Notes: generated by a model from the sequence alone, not told the origin. A DNA stretch of 22,150 bases from PALSA-607 sp036510735 (GCA_036510735.1 DATCDK010000180.1:1-22150), one strand, 5' to 3'. Counted from the stretch's first letter, positions 1 to 6,740 are shown. Numbers and translations: made by a program.

Positions 1-274
1 TCGGCGGCCCGTCGGGCCAGCGGCGGGCGATCATCTTGGTCCGCTCCCGCTGCTCCACTTTGCGTTTCGCTGACTGGGCTGGGAGCGGGCGGCCGATGCG
101 CAAAGCGTGCCCGACATGCCAACGCCCGCAAACGTCGTGCAAATAGACGCCCATGTGGTCGCGGCCCAACTTCCGGCCGCGTTTCTCCGACTGCTTCGCG
201 GCGCTGCGTGTGGTGTAGCCGATTTTGTCGCACTCGTTTCGTGCGGCGCCGATAGCTGCGATAGGGGCCGTCAC
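1..274 (-). CDS. Small phage protein of unknown function, 3' end outside window
   Basis: An open frame of 91 codons reads without a stop to the window edge. It starts at a GTG whose last bases overlap the TGA of the preceding gene (GTGA), the coupling used throughout this operon. The protein is basic. It carries a CGRWHVGH segment near residues 49-56, which resembles the Cys/His tails of many tiny phage metal-binding proteins, although only one Cys is present there. No family is recognised and no function is proposed. Confidence 0.7.
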   Translation of the reverse strand, partial: MTAPIAAIGAARNECDKIGYTTRSAAKQSEKRGRKLGRDHMGVYLHDVCGRWHVGHALRIGRPLPAQSAKRKVEQRERTKMIARRWPDGPP

Positions 275-639
275 GCGAGTAGCCCCATGTCGCGAGCGAT
301 CTGCAGTTGGTCGTCGGCGGCGCGACCTAGCCACTTGTCGTAGTACGCAGGCTGGCCACATTCCGCGTCGGTGCATTCCGCGAGATGCTGCTCATTCGCC
401 GCACACAGTGGACATCCGTCGATGAGCATGATCGCGAAGCCTCTACTCGCCGTGAGGTTCTTCAGGATCGCCCAGTGGGCACCCATCAGCGGCTCAAAGT
501 TCGATGCAGCCGACGCTTCCATGAGTTCGGCTTTCATGCGGCGCGCGGCGTCGTGGCCACCTGATGCGACGAACTGGCCGAGGCCACGGTCGGCGATCTC
601 CGCTCGCAGCGCATCCCAATGCGGCTGACAGAACTTCAC
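271..639 (-). CDS. Conserved-type phage protein with Cys pairs, unknown function
   Basis: This 122-aa protein starts at GTG 639, which overlaps the TGA of the ERF gene (GTGA). An open frame extends further upstream, but that part lies inside the ERF gene and has the Arg-rich look of a shadow reading. The N-terminus has CQPH (residues 3-6), and a CPLC pair lies near residues 76-79, followed by two more Cys about 15 residues on. A four-Cys zinc-binding knuckle is plausible (inference). The middle is helical and contains an EPLMGAHWAI segment. Its position directly after the annealing protein suggests an early recombination or replication accessory, but nothing in the sequence proves this. Confidence 0.75.
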   Translation of the reverse strand: MKFCQPHWDALRAEIADRGLGQFVASGGHDAARRMKAELMEASAASNFEPLMGAHWAILKNLTASRGFAIMLIDGCPLCAANEQHLAECTDAECGQPAYYDKWLGRAADDQLQIARDMGLLA

Positions 640-1688
640 GCGACGACCTCGCTGAGTTCTCGTGTGCGTGCACTGGCTGCAGCGACAAGCGTCCCGAGCT
701 GGCCCCGGTCGATGGTCTTGTCTTCGTAGGCTTTGCGGGCTGTTTCGAGGTGGCGTTCGATCGCGGCCTCGTCGACCAGCATCGCCAAATCGGCGTCCCA
801 CGTTGCGCAGAAATCGGGCTGGGTCCATTCGTCTTCGACGGGCTCGGATGTGCGCTCGGCTTTCTTCGGGTCCTTCACGTTGGCGAGCTTCGAGTGCTCC
901 GCCTGCTGCGCCGCCGTCATCACCCCGGCCGCTGCCTTTTCTTCGTCGGTGGTTTGCGAGCGCGAGATTTTGCCGTCCTGGTTGCGCGGCAGTTCGCCCA
1001 GCACGCGCACACTTTCGTCGAGCCCTTCGAGTTCCTTGACCTTGAGCAGGATCGGCTCTTGTCGAACGGTCCGGTCCTCCATCGTGATCTTTCCTTCGCG
1101 GTGCGCTGTCGTGATCGCCCGGTAGGCGTTCTTGAACTCGGGGGCCGTCGTGCAGCCGTCGATGATGGCGTCCAACTCTTCCAACGTCGCCGGATCGGAT
1201 GCGCGGGACGCTTCCTCCGTGGTCGAGTCGGCGTCTTCCATGTCAGCAGTAGCGATGCAAAACACCTGCACGAGCGCGTACTTCAGTGCGGCGGTCATCG
1301 CTTTGTTCGTGGCTTTGTCGGCCATGTCGGCGCCTTCGCCCCACGTCGTCGCTTCGATGCTCGAACCGTCGGGGCCGTAGAACGTGTACCGGACGCGAAG
1401 GTGCACGACGTTCATGTCGTCGCCCTTGCGGGTTTTGCGCATCTCGGGCAGCCGCTCTTCGACGGTCGGCGCGAAGATGATGCCGTGTTCGGCGAGCATC
1501 GGGTGAAGCGTCGACATAACCGCGTCGATACCGCGGAACGAATAGCCCTGCTCTTTGTTGACGCTGGTCTTCCCGATCGCTTTCACGTCGCGCATCACGG
1601 ACTGCAACGCCTGGAAGACATCGGGGCGCCCGAACAAGCTAAGGCGTCCAGGCGCCGCCGTTAGTTCCCTATCGTCGAGCTCGGTCAT
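636..1688 (-). CDS. erf: ERF-family single-strand DNA annealing protein
   Basis: This 350-aa protein shows the ERF superfamily signature. An N-terminal region begins VFQALQSVMRDVKAIGK, followed by GYSFRGIDAV and then DKATNKAMTAALKYAL near residues 132-147, the most conserved ERF stretch. ERF proteins bind single-stranded DNA and promote annealing for phage recombination and genome circularisation. The charged C-terminal half (residues 165-350) is variable in this family and probably handles partner contacts. ATG 1688 is chosen because GGGAGG lies just upstream and because it overlaps the TGA of the preceding 55-aa gene; the longer open frame upstream is Arg-rich shadow. No exonuclease partner is visible in the window. 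Confidence 0.93.
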   Translation of the reverse strand: MTELDDRELTAAPGRLSLFGRPDVFQALQSVMRDVKAIGKTSVNKEQGYSFRGIDAVMSTLHPMLAEHGIIFAPTVEERLPEMRKTRKGDDMNVVHLRVRYTFYGPDGSSIEATTWGEGADMADKATNKAMTAALKYALVQVFCIATADMEDADSTTEEASRASDPATLEELDAIIDGCTTAPEFKNAYRAITTAHREGKITMEDRTVRQEPILLKVKELEGLDESVRVLGELPRNQDGKISRSQTTDEEKAAAGVMTAAQQAEHSKLANVKDPKKAERTSEPVEDEWTQPDFCATWDADLAMLVDEAAIERHLETARKAYEDKTIDRGQLGTLVAAASARTRELSEVVA

Positions 1689-1852
1689 CGTGGTCCTCCC
1701 ACGTCGTAAGGCTGAACAATGTGGTCCCGCCAAAACTCGCTGAACGCCTTGTCGTCGCGGCGTCTTTGCAGGTGAGCTTCGATACGGTCCAGGACGGCAG
1801 AAACCAATGCGCCGACGACGAACGCGGCGCCGATGGCGAGGGTGATGGTCAT
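1685..1852 (-). CDS. Tiny single-pass membrane protein
   Basis: A 55-aa reading frame fits exactly between its neighbours: ATG 1852 overlaps the TGA of the upstream gene, and its own TGA overlaps the ATG of the ERF gene. Residues 3-21 (ITLAIGAAFVVGALVSAVL) form one hydrophobic helix. A charged tail with RIEAHLQRRRDD follows, giving a likely N-out/C-in topology. The ribosome binding site of the ERF gene lies inside its last codons, so the two are translationally coupled. Function unknown. Confidence 0.75.
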   Translation of the reverse strand: MTITLAIGAAFVVGALVSAVLDRIEAHLQRRRDDKAFSEFWRDHIVQPYDVGGPR

Positions 1853-1992
1853 AGCCGGTGAGGGCCGAACGCGGAATCGTACGGGCCACCGATCTCGTTC
1901 TTTCCGCAGATCGTTGAGCCGTCCTCACCTACGGGGTACAGCGGCTCAAGGTCGACTAGCGACACGTCACAGAACACGCATTCCCGGGTCAT
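1849..1992 (-). CDS. Tiny Cys-containing protein, zinc-ribbon-like
   Basis: A 47-aa protein that begins MTRECVFCDVSL, with a CVFC pair at residues 5-8 and one more Cys in STICGKNE. The start is ATG 1992, sharing a base with the upstream TGA (TGATG); the gene ends inside the ATG of the next gene. A further-upstream start exists but lies inside the preceding gene. The Cys pattern suggests metal binding, but only three Cys are present, so this is a guess. No family recognised. Confidence 0.65.
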   Translation of the reverse strand: MTRECVFCDVSLVDLEPLYPVGEDGSTICGKNEIGGPYDSAFGPHRL

Positions 1993-2228
1993 CAGAACGG
2001 CGCCTCTCCCCATGGGTCGTTCGCGATCTGTGTCTGCAGGCCGGGGGTTATCGAGCAGTAGACGCACCAGCGGTCATCGCGGCGTGCCAGGTGCCCGCAA
2101 GCCCATTCGCAGACCTGAACGCCGTCCTCGGGGCCATCCGCGCGCCACTCCATGTGAGTGGGCACCTCAACGTCCGTATGACGGCAGTGAGCGCAGACCT
2201 CGATCAGGTCTTGTTCGCGGATGCTCAT
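1992..2228 (-). CDS. Small protein with two CxxC pairs, zinc-ribbon candidate
   Basis: A 78-aa protein with CAHC at residues 12-15, a single Cys pair region (VCEWACGH) near residues 39-46 and CVYC near 55-58. This is the spacing expected of a small zinc ribbon (inference). ATG 2228 overlaps the TGA of the upstream 22-aa membrane peptide. It belongs to a group of such mini-proteins in this operon. Function unknown; related domains in phages often act as nucleic-acid or protein adaptors. Confidence 0.75.
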   Translation of the reverse strand: MSIREQDLIEVCAHCRHTDVEVPTHMEWRADGPEDGVQVCEWACGHLARRDDRWCVYCSITPGLQTQIANDPWGEAPF

Positions 2229-2293
2229 AGCACCACGACCAACAGCACGCCGACGACAACGAACACGATGACGCCGTAGCGGAAGAGGCTCAT
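2225..2293 (-). CDS. 22-residue hydrophobic micro-protein
   Basis: A 23-codon frame, MSLFRYGVIVFVVVGVLLVV plus VL, is almost entirely one transmembrane helix. It is supported by both flanks: its ATG 2293 overlaps the TGA of the preceding gene, and its TGA overlaps the ATG of the next. No base between the neighbours would otherwise be used. The size and composition fit a membrane micro-protein. No function can be read. Confidence 0.65.
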   Translation of the reverse strand: MSLFRYGVIVFVVVGVLLVVVL

Positions 2294-2544
2294 GGCGCGA
2301 CCCGGTACGTCTGCGAGCACTTGTGCCCGTCGCCCAGCCAACAGGCCGAGCACATCAACTCGCCGCGCTTCGCCAGATAGAGGTCGTATGAGCACATCTC
2401 TTCCGCGACGACGTGCTCATGCACGCAGGCGGCGACCATCTGCGCGATGACGAACGCGCCGCATCGGGTCTCTTCGTCGCGGAGGACCGTGCAGCCCCAC
2501 GCGGGTTCGGTCGTGGCCGTCCGCTCGGCCAGTGCGGCGGTCAC
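2290..2544 (-). CDS. Small Cys-rich protein, unknown function
   Basis: An 84-aa protein starting at GTG 2544, which overlaps the TGA of the upstream gene (GTGA). It contains Cys at WGCTV, ETRCGAF, AACVHEH, EEMCSY, MCSACW and HKCSQT. The MCSAC pair and the distant Cys could build one or two zinc sites (inference). An upstream in-frame start is rejected because it lies inside the previous gene. Nothing identifies the function. Confidence 0.7.
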   Translation of the reverse strand: MTAALAERTATTEPAWGCTVLRDEETRCGAFVIAQMVAACVHEHVVAEEMCSYDLYLAKRGELMCSACWLGDGHKCSQTYRVAP

Positions 2545-2741
2545 TGTTCGGCCTCGTGGAAGTCGCCGAAGGGACAGGCCCACCGGTAGAACCCGGACAG
2601 GAACGCCGCGTCACCGATGGGTGTCTCGTAGGTGATCAAATCCCCGGCGTCATCTTCGTGTTCGCAGAGCAGGACGTGGGTGACGTGGTGCCCCGAGTGG
2701 TCGCGCCACGGTGTTGGGGCCGCGAGAGGTTCGGCGGTCAC
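2541..2741 (-). CDS. Small phage protein, unknown function
   Basis: A 66-aa protein starting at GTG 2741 with a GTGA overlap on its upstream side and ending with a GTGA overlap on the other. It is rich in His, Trp and acidic residues (GHHVTHVLLCEHEDD) and has two Cys (CEHE, WACPFGDFHE). It may be a metal-binding adaptor like its neighbours, but there is no clear motif. The tight coupling on both sides is the main evidence that it is a gene. Confidence 0.65.
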   Translation of the reverse strand: MTAEPLAAPTPWRDHSGHHVTHVLLCEHEDDAGDLITYETPIGDAAFLSGFYRWACPFGDFHEAEQ

Positions 2742-3022
2742 AGCGCCGCCTCGTGACAGAGCCAGACCATCGACCGACCGGCACAGTAGTGGTATGCCGA
2801 GCCATCCTCAACGCGCTCGCCGAGGATGAACACCGTTGCGCCCATATCGCCGAAGATGCCGCCGTTGCGGGCTTCCTCAATGCGGTGCTGGGTGACGAGC
2901 ACCTTGCCGCCGAACCTCTCGGGGAAGCCTGAGCCAGGGTGCTCAATGACCATGCCCGGCTTAATCTGATCGGCGAAGATCGCGATCGTCCGCGCAGTCC
3001 CTACCTGCGGGTCCTCGCTCAC
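2738..3022 (-). CDS. Small phage protein, unknown function
   Basis: A 94-aa protein starting at GTG 3022, overlapping the upstream TGA. The sequence looks like a small beta-rich domain (ADQIKPGMVIEHPGSGF, GGKVLVTQHRIEEARNGG, ATVFILGERVEDG, YHYCAGRSMVWL), compatible with a compact SH3-like or OB-like fold. That is only an impression from the alternation of hydrophobic strands and turns. No named family is claimed. Confidence 0.7.
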   Translation of the reverse strand: MSEDPQVGTARTIAIFADQIKPGMVIEHPGSGFPERFGGKVLVTQHRIEEARNGGIFGDMGATVFILGERVEDGSAYHYCAGRSMVWLCHEAAL

Positions 3023-3348
3023 TGTGTTGCCTCCAGCCGTGCCAACACTTGGGAGATGATCCGTGCTTCGTTCATCGCTTGTTGGGTGATGGCTGTGAAA
3101 GCGTCAAGGGCCGTAGGGGGCCAAGACGGTGCCGTCGGTGCTTCCCCAAGTCCGACGGCACCGCCCTGCGTTGCCCGTCCAGCGGATCGCTCGGCGACTC
3201 CCCAGTCGCCTGCTGGTTGTGCGCTGCTCACCGGGGAGGTGCGCGGCAGCGGTGGTACGGGCACGATGGTGGGGCGCTCAGCGCGCCGTTGCTTCGCTAC
3301 CGCGACACGCTTGCGCCGGAGGGCAGCAGCGCGGGTTTCGGCGTTCAC
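3019..3348 (-). CDS. Basic, Pro/Ala-rich small protein of unknown function
   Basis: A 109-aa protein with a strongly basic N-terminus (ALRRKRVAVAKQRRAERP, residues 9-26), a Pro/Ser/Gly-rich low-complexity middle, and a helical C-terminus (DAFTAITQQAMNEARIISQV). It starts at GTG 3348, overlapping the TGA of the pentapeptide-repeat gene, and ends with the same kind of overlap. The basic head could bind nucleic acid (inference). Disorder in the middle makes family assignment unlikely. Confidence 0.65.
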   Translation of the reverse strand: MNAETRAAALRRKRVAVAKQRRAERPTIVPVPPLPRTSPVSSAQPAGDWGVAERSAGRATQGGAVGLGEAPTAPSWPPTALDAFTAITQQAMNEARIISQVLARLEATQ

Positions 3349-4085
3349 GGCCGCACCGTGACGCCGTTAGCCTTGGCGTCGTACCCGGCTGGCAGCGTCG
3401 TTGTGGTGTAAACGAACGCGTCCCCGAGATTCGCGCCCCTGAGATTCACGTCCCTGAGATTCGCGCCCCTGAGATTCGCGCCCCTGAGATTCGCGCCCCT
3501 GAGATCCGCGTACCTGAGATCCGCGTACCCGAGATTCACGTACCCGAGATCCGCGTACCTGAGATTCGCGTCCCCGAGATTCGCGCCCCTGAGATTCACG
3601 TCCCTGAGATTCGCGCCCCCGAGATCCGCGCCCCTGAGATTCGCGCCCCTGAGATTCGCGCCTAACCCCTTCTCTACGAGCAAACGCTGACCGTCAACGA
3701 CCTCGACAACGACACACTCCGAGACGCGTAGCTTTCCGGCATCAGTGTCGACGCCGTGCACGTTCGCCGCGTTGTACGCGATGAGTAGCAGGGTGATCGC
3801 CGGAATCGAGGGCCTTCCGGATGACATTCCGCGCCAGCTGACTGCGAGGCAAAGGCCGTCGCCGTCGGCTTGCGGGCACGCATCCTTGTGCGGCTTCATC
3901 GGGCCAGCCGCGACGACGGTTTTCTTCGTCAACGGCCACACGAACCCGTGCGACGTGAGTCCGTCCGGGCGCACGCTCTTGATCGCCCAATGCGTGCAGC
4001 CTTTCGGCAGCTTCCGGCCTTCGGTGAGCACATCGAGCAGGTTGACCGAGCCGACTTCGACCTTGGCGACAGTTTCGGCGCTCAT
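3345..4085 (-). CDS. Pentapeptide-repeat protein with extra N-terminal domain
   Basis: A 246-aa protein. Residues 1-141 form an unrecognised N-terminal region with Cys at 30, 70, 79 and 124. Residues 142-221 are sixteen uninterrupted pentapeptides of the type [GYD][AV][ND]L[RG], all with central Leu. They would build about four coils of a right-handed quadrilateral beta-helix. A short tail ending in NGVTVRP follows. Pentapeptide proteins such as MfpA and Qnr mimic B-DNA and bind gyrase, but many others have no known target, so that role is only a possibility. ATG 4085 overlaps the upstream TGA. The block GANLR-DVNLR-GANLG occurs twice, pointing to internal duplication. Confidence 0.9.
   Translation of the reverse strand: MSAETVAKVEVGSVNLLDVLTEGRKLPKGCTHWAIKSVRPDGLTSHGFVWPLTKKTVVAAGPMKPHKDACPQADGDGLCLAVSWRGMSSGRPSIPAITLLLIAYNAANVHGVDTDAGKLRVSECVVVEVVDGQRLLVEKGLGANLRGANLRGADLGGANLRDVNLRGANLGDANLRYADLGYVNLGYADLRYADLRGANLRGANLRGANLRDVNLRGANLGDAFVYTTTTLPAGYDAKANGVTVRP
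3423..3662. repeat. 15-bp tandem repeat encoding pentapeptides
   Basis: Sixteen head-to-tail copies of a 15-base unit (plus-strand consensus cccctgagattcgcg) encode the pentapeptide repeats of the overlapping gene. Variation is mostly at bases that change Gly/Tyr/Asp, Ala/Val or Arg/Gly. The near-identity of neighbouring units suggests recent expansion by slippage or unequal recombination, so copy number may vary between relatives. Confidence 0.9.
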
Positions 4086-4270
4086 CGTTGGACCGCCCGT
4101 CGTTCGCGGTTTTGGGTCTCTAGGTGCGTCTCAATGCACACCGAACACAACGGTTTGTCGTCGTGGCGGCGCATCCGAACCGCAACCACGTAGGTGGTCG
4201 CTGAGCAGTTGAAGCAGTGGCCTAATGCGATCCCGCGGGCCATCTTCTGCGGCAACGTGGGGGCGGTCAC
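4082..4270 (-). CDS. Small zinc-ribbon-like protein
   Basis: A 62-aa protein starting at GTG 4270 (GTGA overlap) with CFNC near residues 19-22 and CSVC near 42-45, a two-CxxC arrangement spaced as in a small zinc ribbon. The rest is basic (VRMRRHDD, NRERRAVQR). Binding to nucleic acid or to the host transcription machinery would fit such a fold, but the sequence gives no target. The gene ends with an ATGA overlap into the pentapeptide gene. Confidence 0.75.
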   Translation of the reverse strand: MTAPTLPQKMARGIALGHCFNCSATTYVVAVRMRRHDDKPLCSVCIETHLETQNRERRAVQR

Positions 4271-4578
4271 AGTGACCTCGTGAGCGACATCGGCGTAACG
4301 CCTGGGCAGTCACCGAGACGGACGGAGCGCCGCTCTAGCTGGACTTGGATCGCCCACAGGACGCGCAGTAGCGGACGCTCGACGTCGCTGACGTGAATGT
4401 CGGAGCCGATAGGGCGCGACCAGTCGCAGGCGCGTTTCCATGCGCGCTCGAAGTTGCCGGTGTCGAGTGCGCCAATGGCAAACGCGACATTCTCGCCGCG
4501 TTCCTCGCACTCGCCGCAACCGTCATGCAGGATCTGATCAGGGTGGAAGTCGACCAGACCATCGTGGTAAGCGTGCAT
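4267..4578 (-). CDS. Small phage protein with CxxC, unknown function
   Basis: A 103-aa protein. ATG 4578 is chosen because AGGAGG lies about nine bases upstream. A GTG at 4653, three bases after the preceding stop, would add 25 residues and cannot be excluded. The sequence has GCGECEERGEN near residues 20-30 and a helical remainder (NFERAWKRACDW, RPLLRVLWAIQVQLERR). This is the only gene of the left operon not joined by overlap to its predecessor, so it may carry its own translation signal. No family recognised. Confidence 0.7.
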   Translation of the reverse strand: MHAYHDGLVDFHPDQILHDGCGECEERGENVAFAIGALDTGNFERAWKRACDWSRPIGSDIHVSDVERPLLRVLWAIQVQLERRSVRLGDCPGVTPMSLTRSL

Positions 4579-4656
4579 TGCGTGTGACCTCCTGTAGATT
4601 TGGACTTGCGTGACCTCTGCGGCGTCTCGGGCTCTAACCGGGGCGCCGCTCACGTT

Positions 4657-4782
4657 TCAGGTGCGGTGGAACCAGCGGGTTCTGCGGTACCGGCGGCAGG
4701 CGCACAGCCCGCAGTCCTTACCCCACCGCAGATGTGTGTGGGTCGCTTGGGTGTGGCCACAACGAACACAGCGGGCGTTCAC
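4657..4782 (-). CDS. 41-residue Cys-rich zinc-ribbon-like protein
   Basis: A 42-codon frame from GTG 4782, which overlaps the TGA of the ParB-like gene (GTGA). It reads VNARCVRCGHTQATH and then DCGLCACRRYRRTRWF. The two Cys clusters are spaced about 16 residues apart, a good zinc-ribbon pattern, with a basic C-terminus. A 78-base gap follows before the next ATG; it contains that gene's ribosome binding site and no other signal I can support. Confidence 0.7.
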   Translation of the reverse strand: MNARCVRCGHTQATHTHLRWGKDCGLCACRRYRRTRWFHRT

Positions 4783-5594
4783 TGGGTGTCGTCCGCCCAC
4801 CAAGAGGGAAGCTTCTTGGTGCCCCTGCCGCGGTTGATGATGTCGACGGCGGCTGCCGCCACGCACTGGCCCCGAGGTGCGCGCGTTCGCGCACGCTGCT
4901 GTTCTGCCAGACCCAGCAACCCGTTGACGCCGCCCTGCACGCCACCGAGTTTTTGCACCGCTACCGAGGCATCAAGTTGCCCGTTGTACCGGCCGCACAG
5001 GTAGCCGATTCCCTCGATAACTGGGGCATCGAGTCCGGGCGTACCGTATGCGTCGCGAATGATTCCGAGTGTTCTGGCGAGCACTCCCGCACCGCTGCGG
5101 GAGTAGACGCGTCGAAGCGTGCCGACAGCTCCGACTGATCCTTCGTTCTTGTCACTCGCAATGTGCAGTCCCTGTGCGCGGACGATGCGGTCAATGTCCG
5201 TCTCGATTTCGCGACCGGCGCGCACGCTGACTCGGAACTTCTCCATGGCTTTGACGCCGAGCGTGTCGTTGAGCTTCAGGAAGTATTCGGCCTCTTCCTG
5301 CTCCGTGAGCCCGACATACGCCCAGCACTGCAGTTCTTGAGTGATCCACGAGTCGCCGATCCACTGCTTGTACGCGGCGACCCGATGTTGGCCGTCCATG
5401 ACGAAGAAATGGCCGTCGCGTTCGTTGACGGTGGGGTTGCCGAGTTGTTCGAGATCCATGTCGGCCGCGAGGTGATCGGCGCGGTACTGCCTGAAATCTC
5501 GCTGTGCAACTTCGGACACGCGCATTTTCACGAGAGGAACCCACTTGAGGTGTTTCTCTTGCTCGAGCCTGTTGCTACTCTTGGGGTTGGTCAT
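4779..5594 (-). CDS. ParB/Srx-fold (ParB-like nuclease domain) protein
   Basis: A 271-aa protein with the ParB/sulfiredoxin N-terminal signature. An entry strand (HLKWVPLVKMRVSEVAQRDF) is followed by LEQLGNPTVNERDGHFFVMDGQHRVAAYKQ, where the DGQHRxAA box (about residues 68-75) is the nucleotide-binding and catalytic loop of the fold. The C-terminal two thirds is helical. Family members include ParB CTPases, phage nucleases and many phage proteins of unknown role. The lack of a clear ParB-type HTH argues against a plasmid-style partition protein. ATG 5594 lies inside the end of the upstream gene (20-base overlap), so translation is coupled. Confidence 0.85.
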   Translation of the reverse strand: MTNPKSSNRLEQEKHLKWVPLVKMRVSEVAQRDFRQYRADHLAADMDLEQLGNPTVNERDGHFFVMDGQHRVAAYKQWIGDSWITQELQCWAYVGLTEQEEAEYFLKLNDTLGVKAMEKFRVSVRAGREIETDIDRIVRAQGLHIASDKNEGSVGAVGTLRRVYSRSGAGVLARTLGIIRDAYGTPGLDAPVIEGIGYLCGRYNGQLDASVAVQKLGGVQGGVNGLLGLAEQQRARTRAPRGQCVAAAAVDIINRGRGTKKLPSWWADDTQ

Positions 5595-6483
5595 GGGCCA
5601 CCTTTTCTGCTATTCGATTGATCTGCTTGCGGAAGCCGGTCAGGGTCTTGAAGGACTCGTCGAGGGAGGTGGCCCATTCCTGTGCCTGCATGGGGTCGAG
5701 GTCCTCGTAGTCCACGAGATCGAGCGACAGACGCAGGCCGGATAGTTCGCTGACGATGGCGCCGACGATGCGTGTCGAGTCGTGGCGGCGTGTCTTGCCG
5801 ATCACCTTGTCGGCGGGAATCTCGATGTCGAAGTCGCGAGCGATAGCGCGCACTGTTTCCTCGGTGACGCCGACCTTGCCGGGCATCTGTCGTGACGAGT
5901 AGCCCTGCTGCGCAAGGTCGCGGATCGTGTCGGCGCGCTGGTCACGCGATGTCGGACCAGGCTGCTTTTTGACGTGGCGGACGACGTTCGCGCGGGACAT
6001 GTTGCCCTCGTTTTTGGCTTCCGTGAGCGCTTCTTCGAATCGCTCGTCGGAGACGTCGTCGATCAGGTCATAGATGCCAGCGCCGTTGCCGTAGAGTTCC
6101 GTCTTGCCCGCAAAATCTTCGGGCCTCGCTCTAGGGGAGTCTTCACTTTCAGTGAAGACTCCCTTGCGCTGGCCGTGCTTGCGGATCTCGCCCGCACTTT
6201 GCCCTTCACGGATCGCCACGCCAACACCGCGCTCGGCGCGGCGGACCATCTCGGTCGCGTCCAACTGGATTTCCTTCGACAGATTCAACTGACGGGAGAT
6301 CTCCGCAACCGCTGCCATCTGCGCCTTGAAATCGGCGATAGCGCGCGGCTCGGTGGCCTCGACGGCGTGCGCGAGCCACCCGCGCGCCTCGGTGAGCATG
6401 TTGGTGATCGCGAGTTCGCGGGCCTGCGGTTCGAGTGCTTCGAGGGCCGTCATGTTGTCGACGGGCACGAGATCGGCGGTCAT
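5575..6483 (-). CDS. HTH-containing phage protein, probable DNA-binding early protein
   Basis: A 302-aa protein starting at ATG 6483, overlapping the TGA of the excisionase-like gene. The N-terminal part is helical; residues 78-100 (EMVRRAERGVGVAIREGQ, then SAGEI) resemble the recurrent RRAER-x-G-x-x-IR motif of actinobacterial and actinophage HTH proteins. Residues 184-222 (RADTIRDLAQQGYSSRQMPG, then KVGVTEETVRAIARDFDI) look like a helix-turn-helix. The C-terminus is a charged coiled coil. It precedes the ParB-like gene, and the pair may act on DNA together (inference). A perfect 13-bp inverted repeat lies inside the coding sequence. No specific function is claimed. Confidence 0.82.
   Translation of the reverse strand: MTADLVPVDNMTALEALEPQARELAITNMLTEARGWLAHAVEATEPRAIADFKAQMAAVAEISRQLNLSKEIQLDATEMVRRAERGVGVAIREGQSAGEIRKHGQRKGVFTESEDSPRARPEDFAGKTELYGNGAGIYDLIDDVSDERFEEALTEAKNEGNMSRANVVRHVKKQPGPTSRDQRADTIRDLAQQGYSSRQMPGKVGVTEETVRAIARDFDIEIPADKVIGKTRRHDSTRIVGAIVSELSGLRLSLDLVDYEDLDPMQAQEWATSLDESFKTLTGFRKQINRIAEKVAHDQPQE
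6135..6163. repeat. Perfect 13-bp inverted repeat inside coding sequence
   Basis: GGGAGTCTTCACT and its exact reverse complement flank a TTC spacer. The repeat lies within the HTH-protein gene, where it encodes residues around 108-117 (GVFTESEDSP). It would form a stable RNA hairpin, but no T-run follows on either strand, so it is not an obvious terminator. It could be a protein-binding palindrome or an RNA element. Confidence 0.85.
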
Positions 6484-6674
6484 GCGGTTGCCTGTGTGGG
6501 TTCGAGCATCCGGTCGATGGCTTCGGCGTCGAATAGGTAGGCGCCGCGGACGCCGGGCATCTTGCCTGCCGTCGGGATCTCGCCTCGCGCGACCATCCTG
6601 TGTACCGAACGGATGTCTTTGCCCAGCTTTGCGGCCACTTGGGCGCTGCTGATCAGGTGCGGATATTCGGGCAT
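6480..6674 (-). CDS. Excisionase / MerR-type HTH DNA-binding protein
   Basis: A 64-aa protein with a winged-helix excisionase pattern: LISSAQVAAKLGKDIRSVHR (residues 7-26) as helix-turn-helix, then MVARGEIPTAGKMPG and a wing with AYLFDAEAIDRML. It is the first gene of the leftward early operon, divergent from the repressor. This is where actinophages place Cro or a recombination directionality factor, so it may be Xis, Cro or both. ATG 6674 sits six bases after a -10-like TAAGTT, so its mRNA is probably leaderless; no ribosome binding site is seen. Confidence 0.85.
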   Translation of the reverse strand: MPEYPHLISSAQVAAKLGKDIRSVHRMVARGEIPTAGKMPGVRGAYLFDAEAIDRMLEPTQATA

Positions 6675-6709
6675 GTGCCCAACTTAGGCATATGCCCATA
6701 CTACGTCAA
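6672..6709 (-). promoter_or_regulatory. Early leftward promoter, leaderless
   Basis: On the minus strand, TTGACG (6709-6704) and TAAGTT (6686-6681) are separated by 17 bases. The ATG of the excisionase-like gene begins six bases after the -10, so transcription should start at or next to the start codon. A 10-bp palindrome GGCATATGCC (6687-6696) fills the spacer next to the -10 and could be an operator. Confidence 0.65.
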
Positions 6710-6717
6710 GCACCTAG

Positions 6718-6731
6718 CCAAGATTTCTTGG
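6718..6731. promoter_or_regulatory. Candidate repressor operator
   Basis: CCAAGA-TT-TCTTGG is a perfect inverted repeat (6+2+6) midway between the -35 boxes of the two divergent promoters. Its position suits an operator from which a repressor could silence both promoters. This is an inference; no second exact copy was found in the window by eye. Confidence 0.5.
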
Positions 6732-6740
6732 ATTGGCCCC

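Noticed and set aside
564..1664. Long 366-codon plus-strand open frame
   Set aside because: It lies antisense to the ERF gene, which has a recognisable family signature and ribosome binding site. The frame has the Arg/Val-rich composition of a G+C-driven shadow.
3423..3662. CRISPR-like periodic repeat
   Set aside because: The unit is 15 bases with no spacers and translates into pentapeptides, so it is a coding tandem repeat.
3129..3665. Plus-strand frame encoding PEIRAPEIH-type repeats
   Set aside because: It is the antisense reading of the pentapeptide-repeat DNA; the minus strand gives a known repeat family with coupled start and stop.
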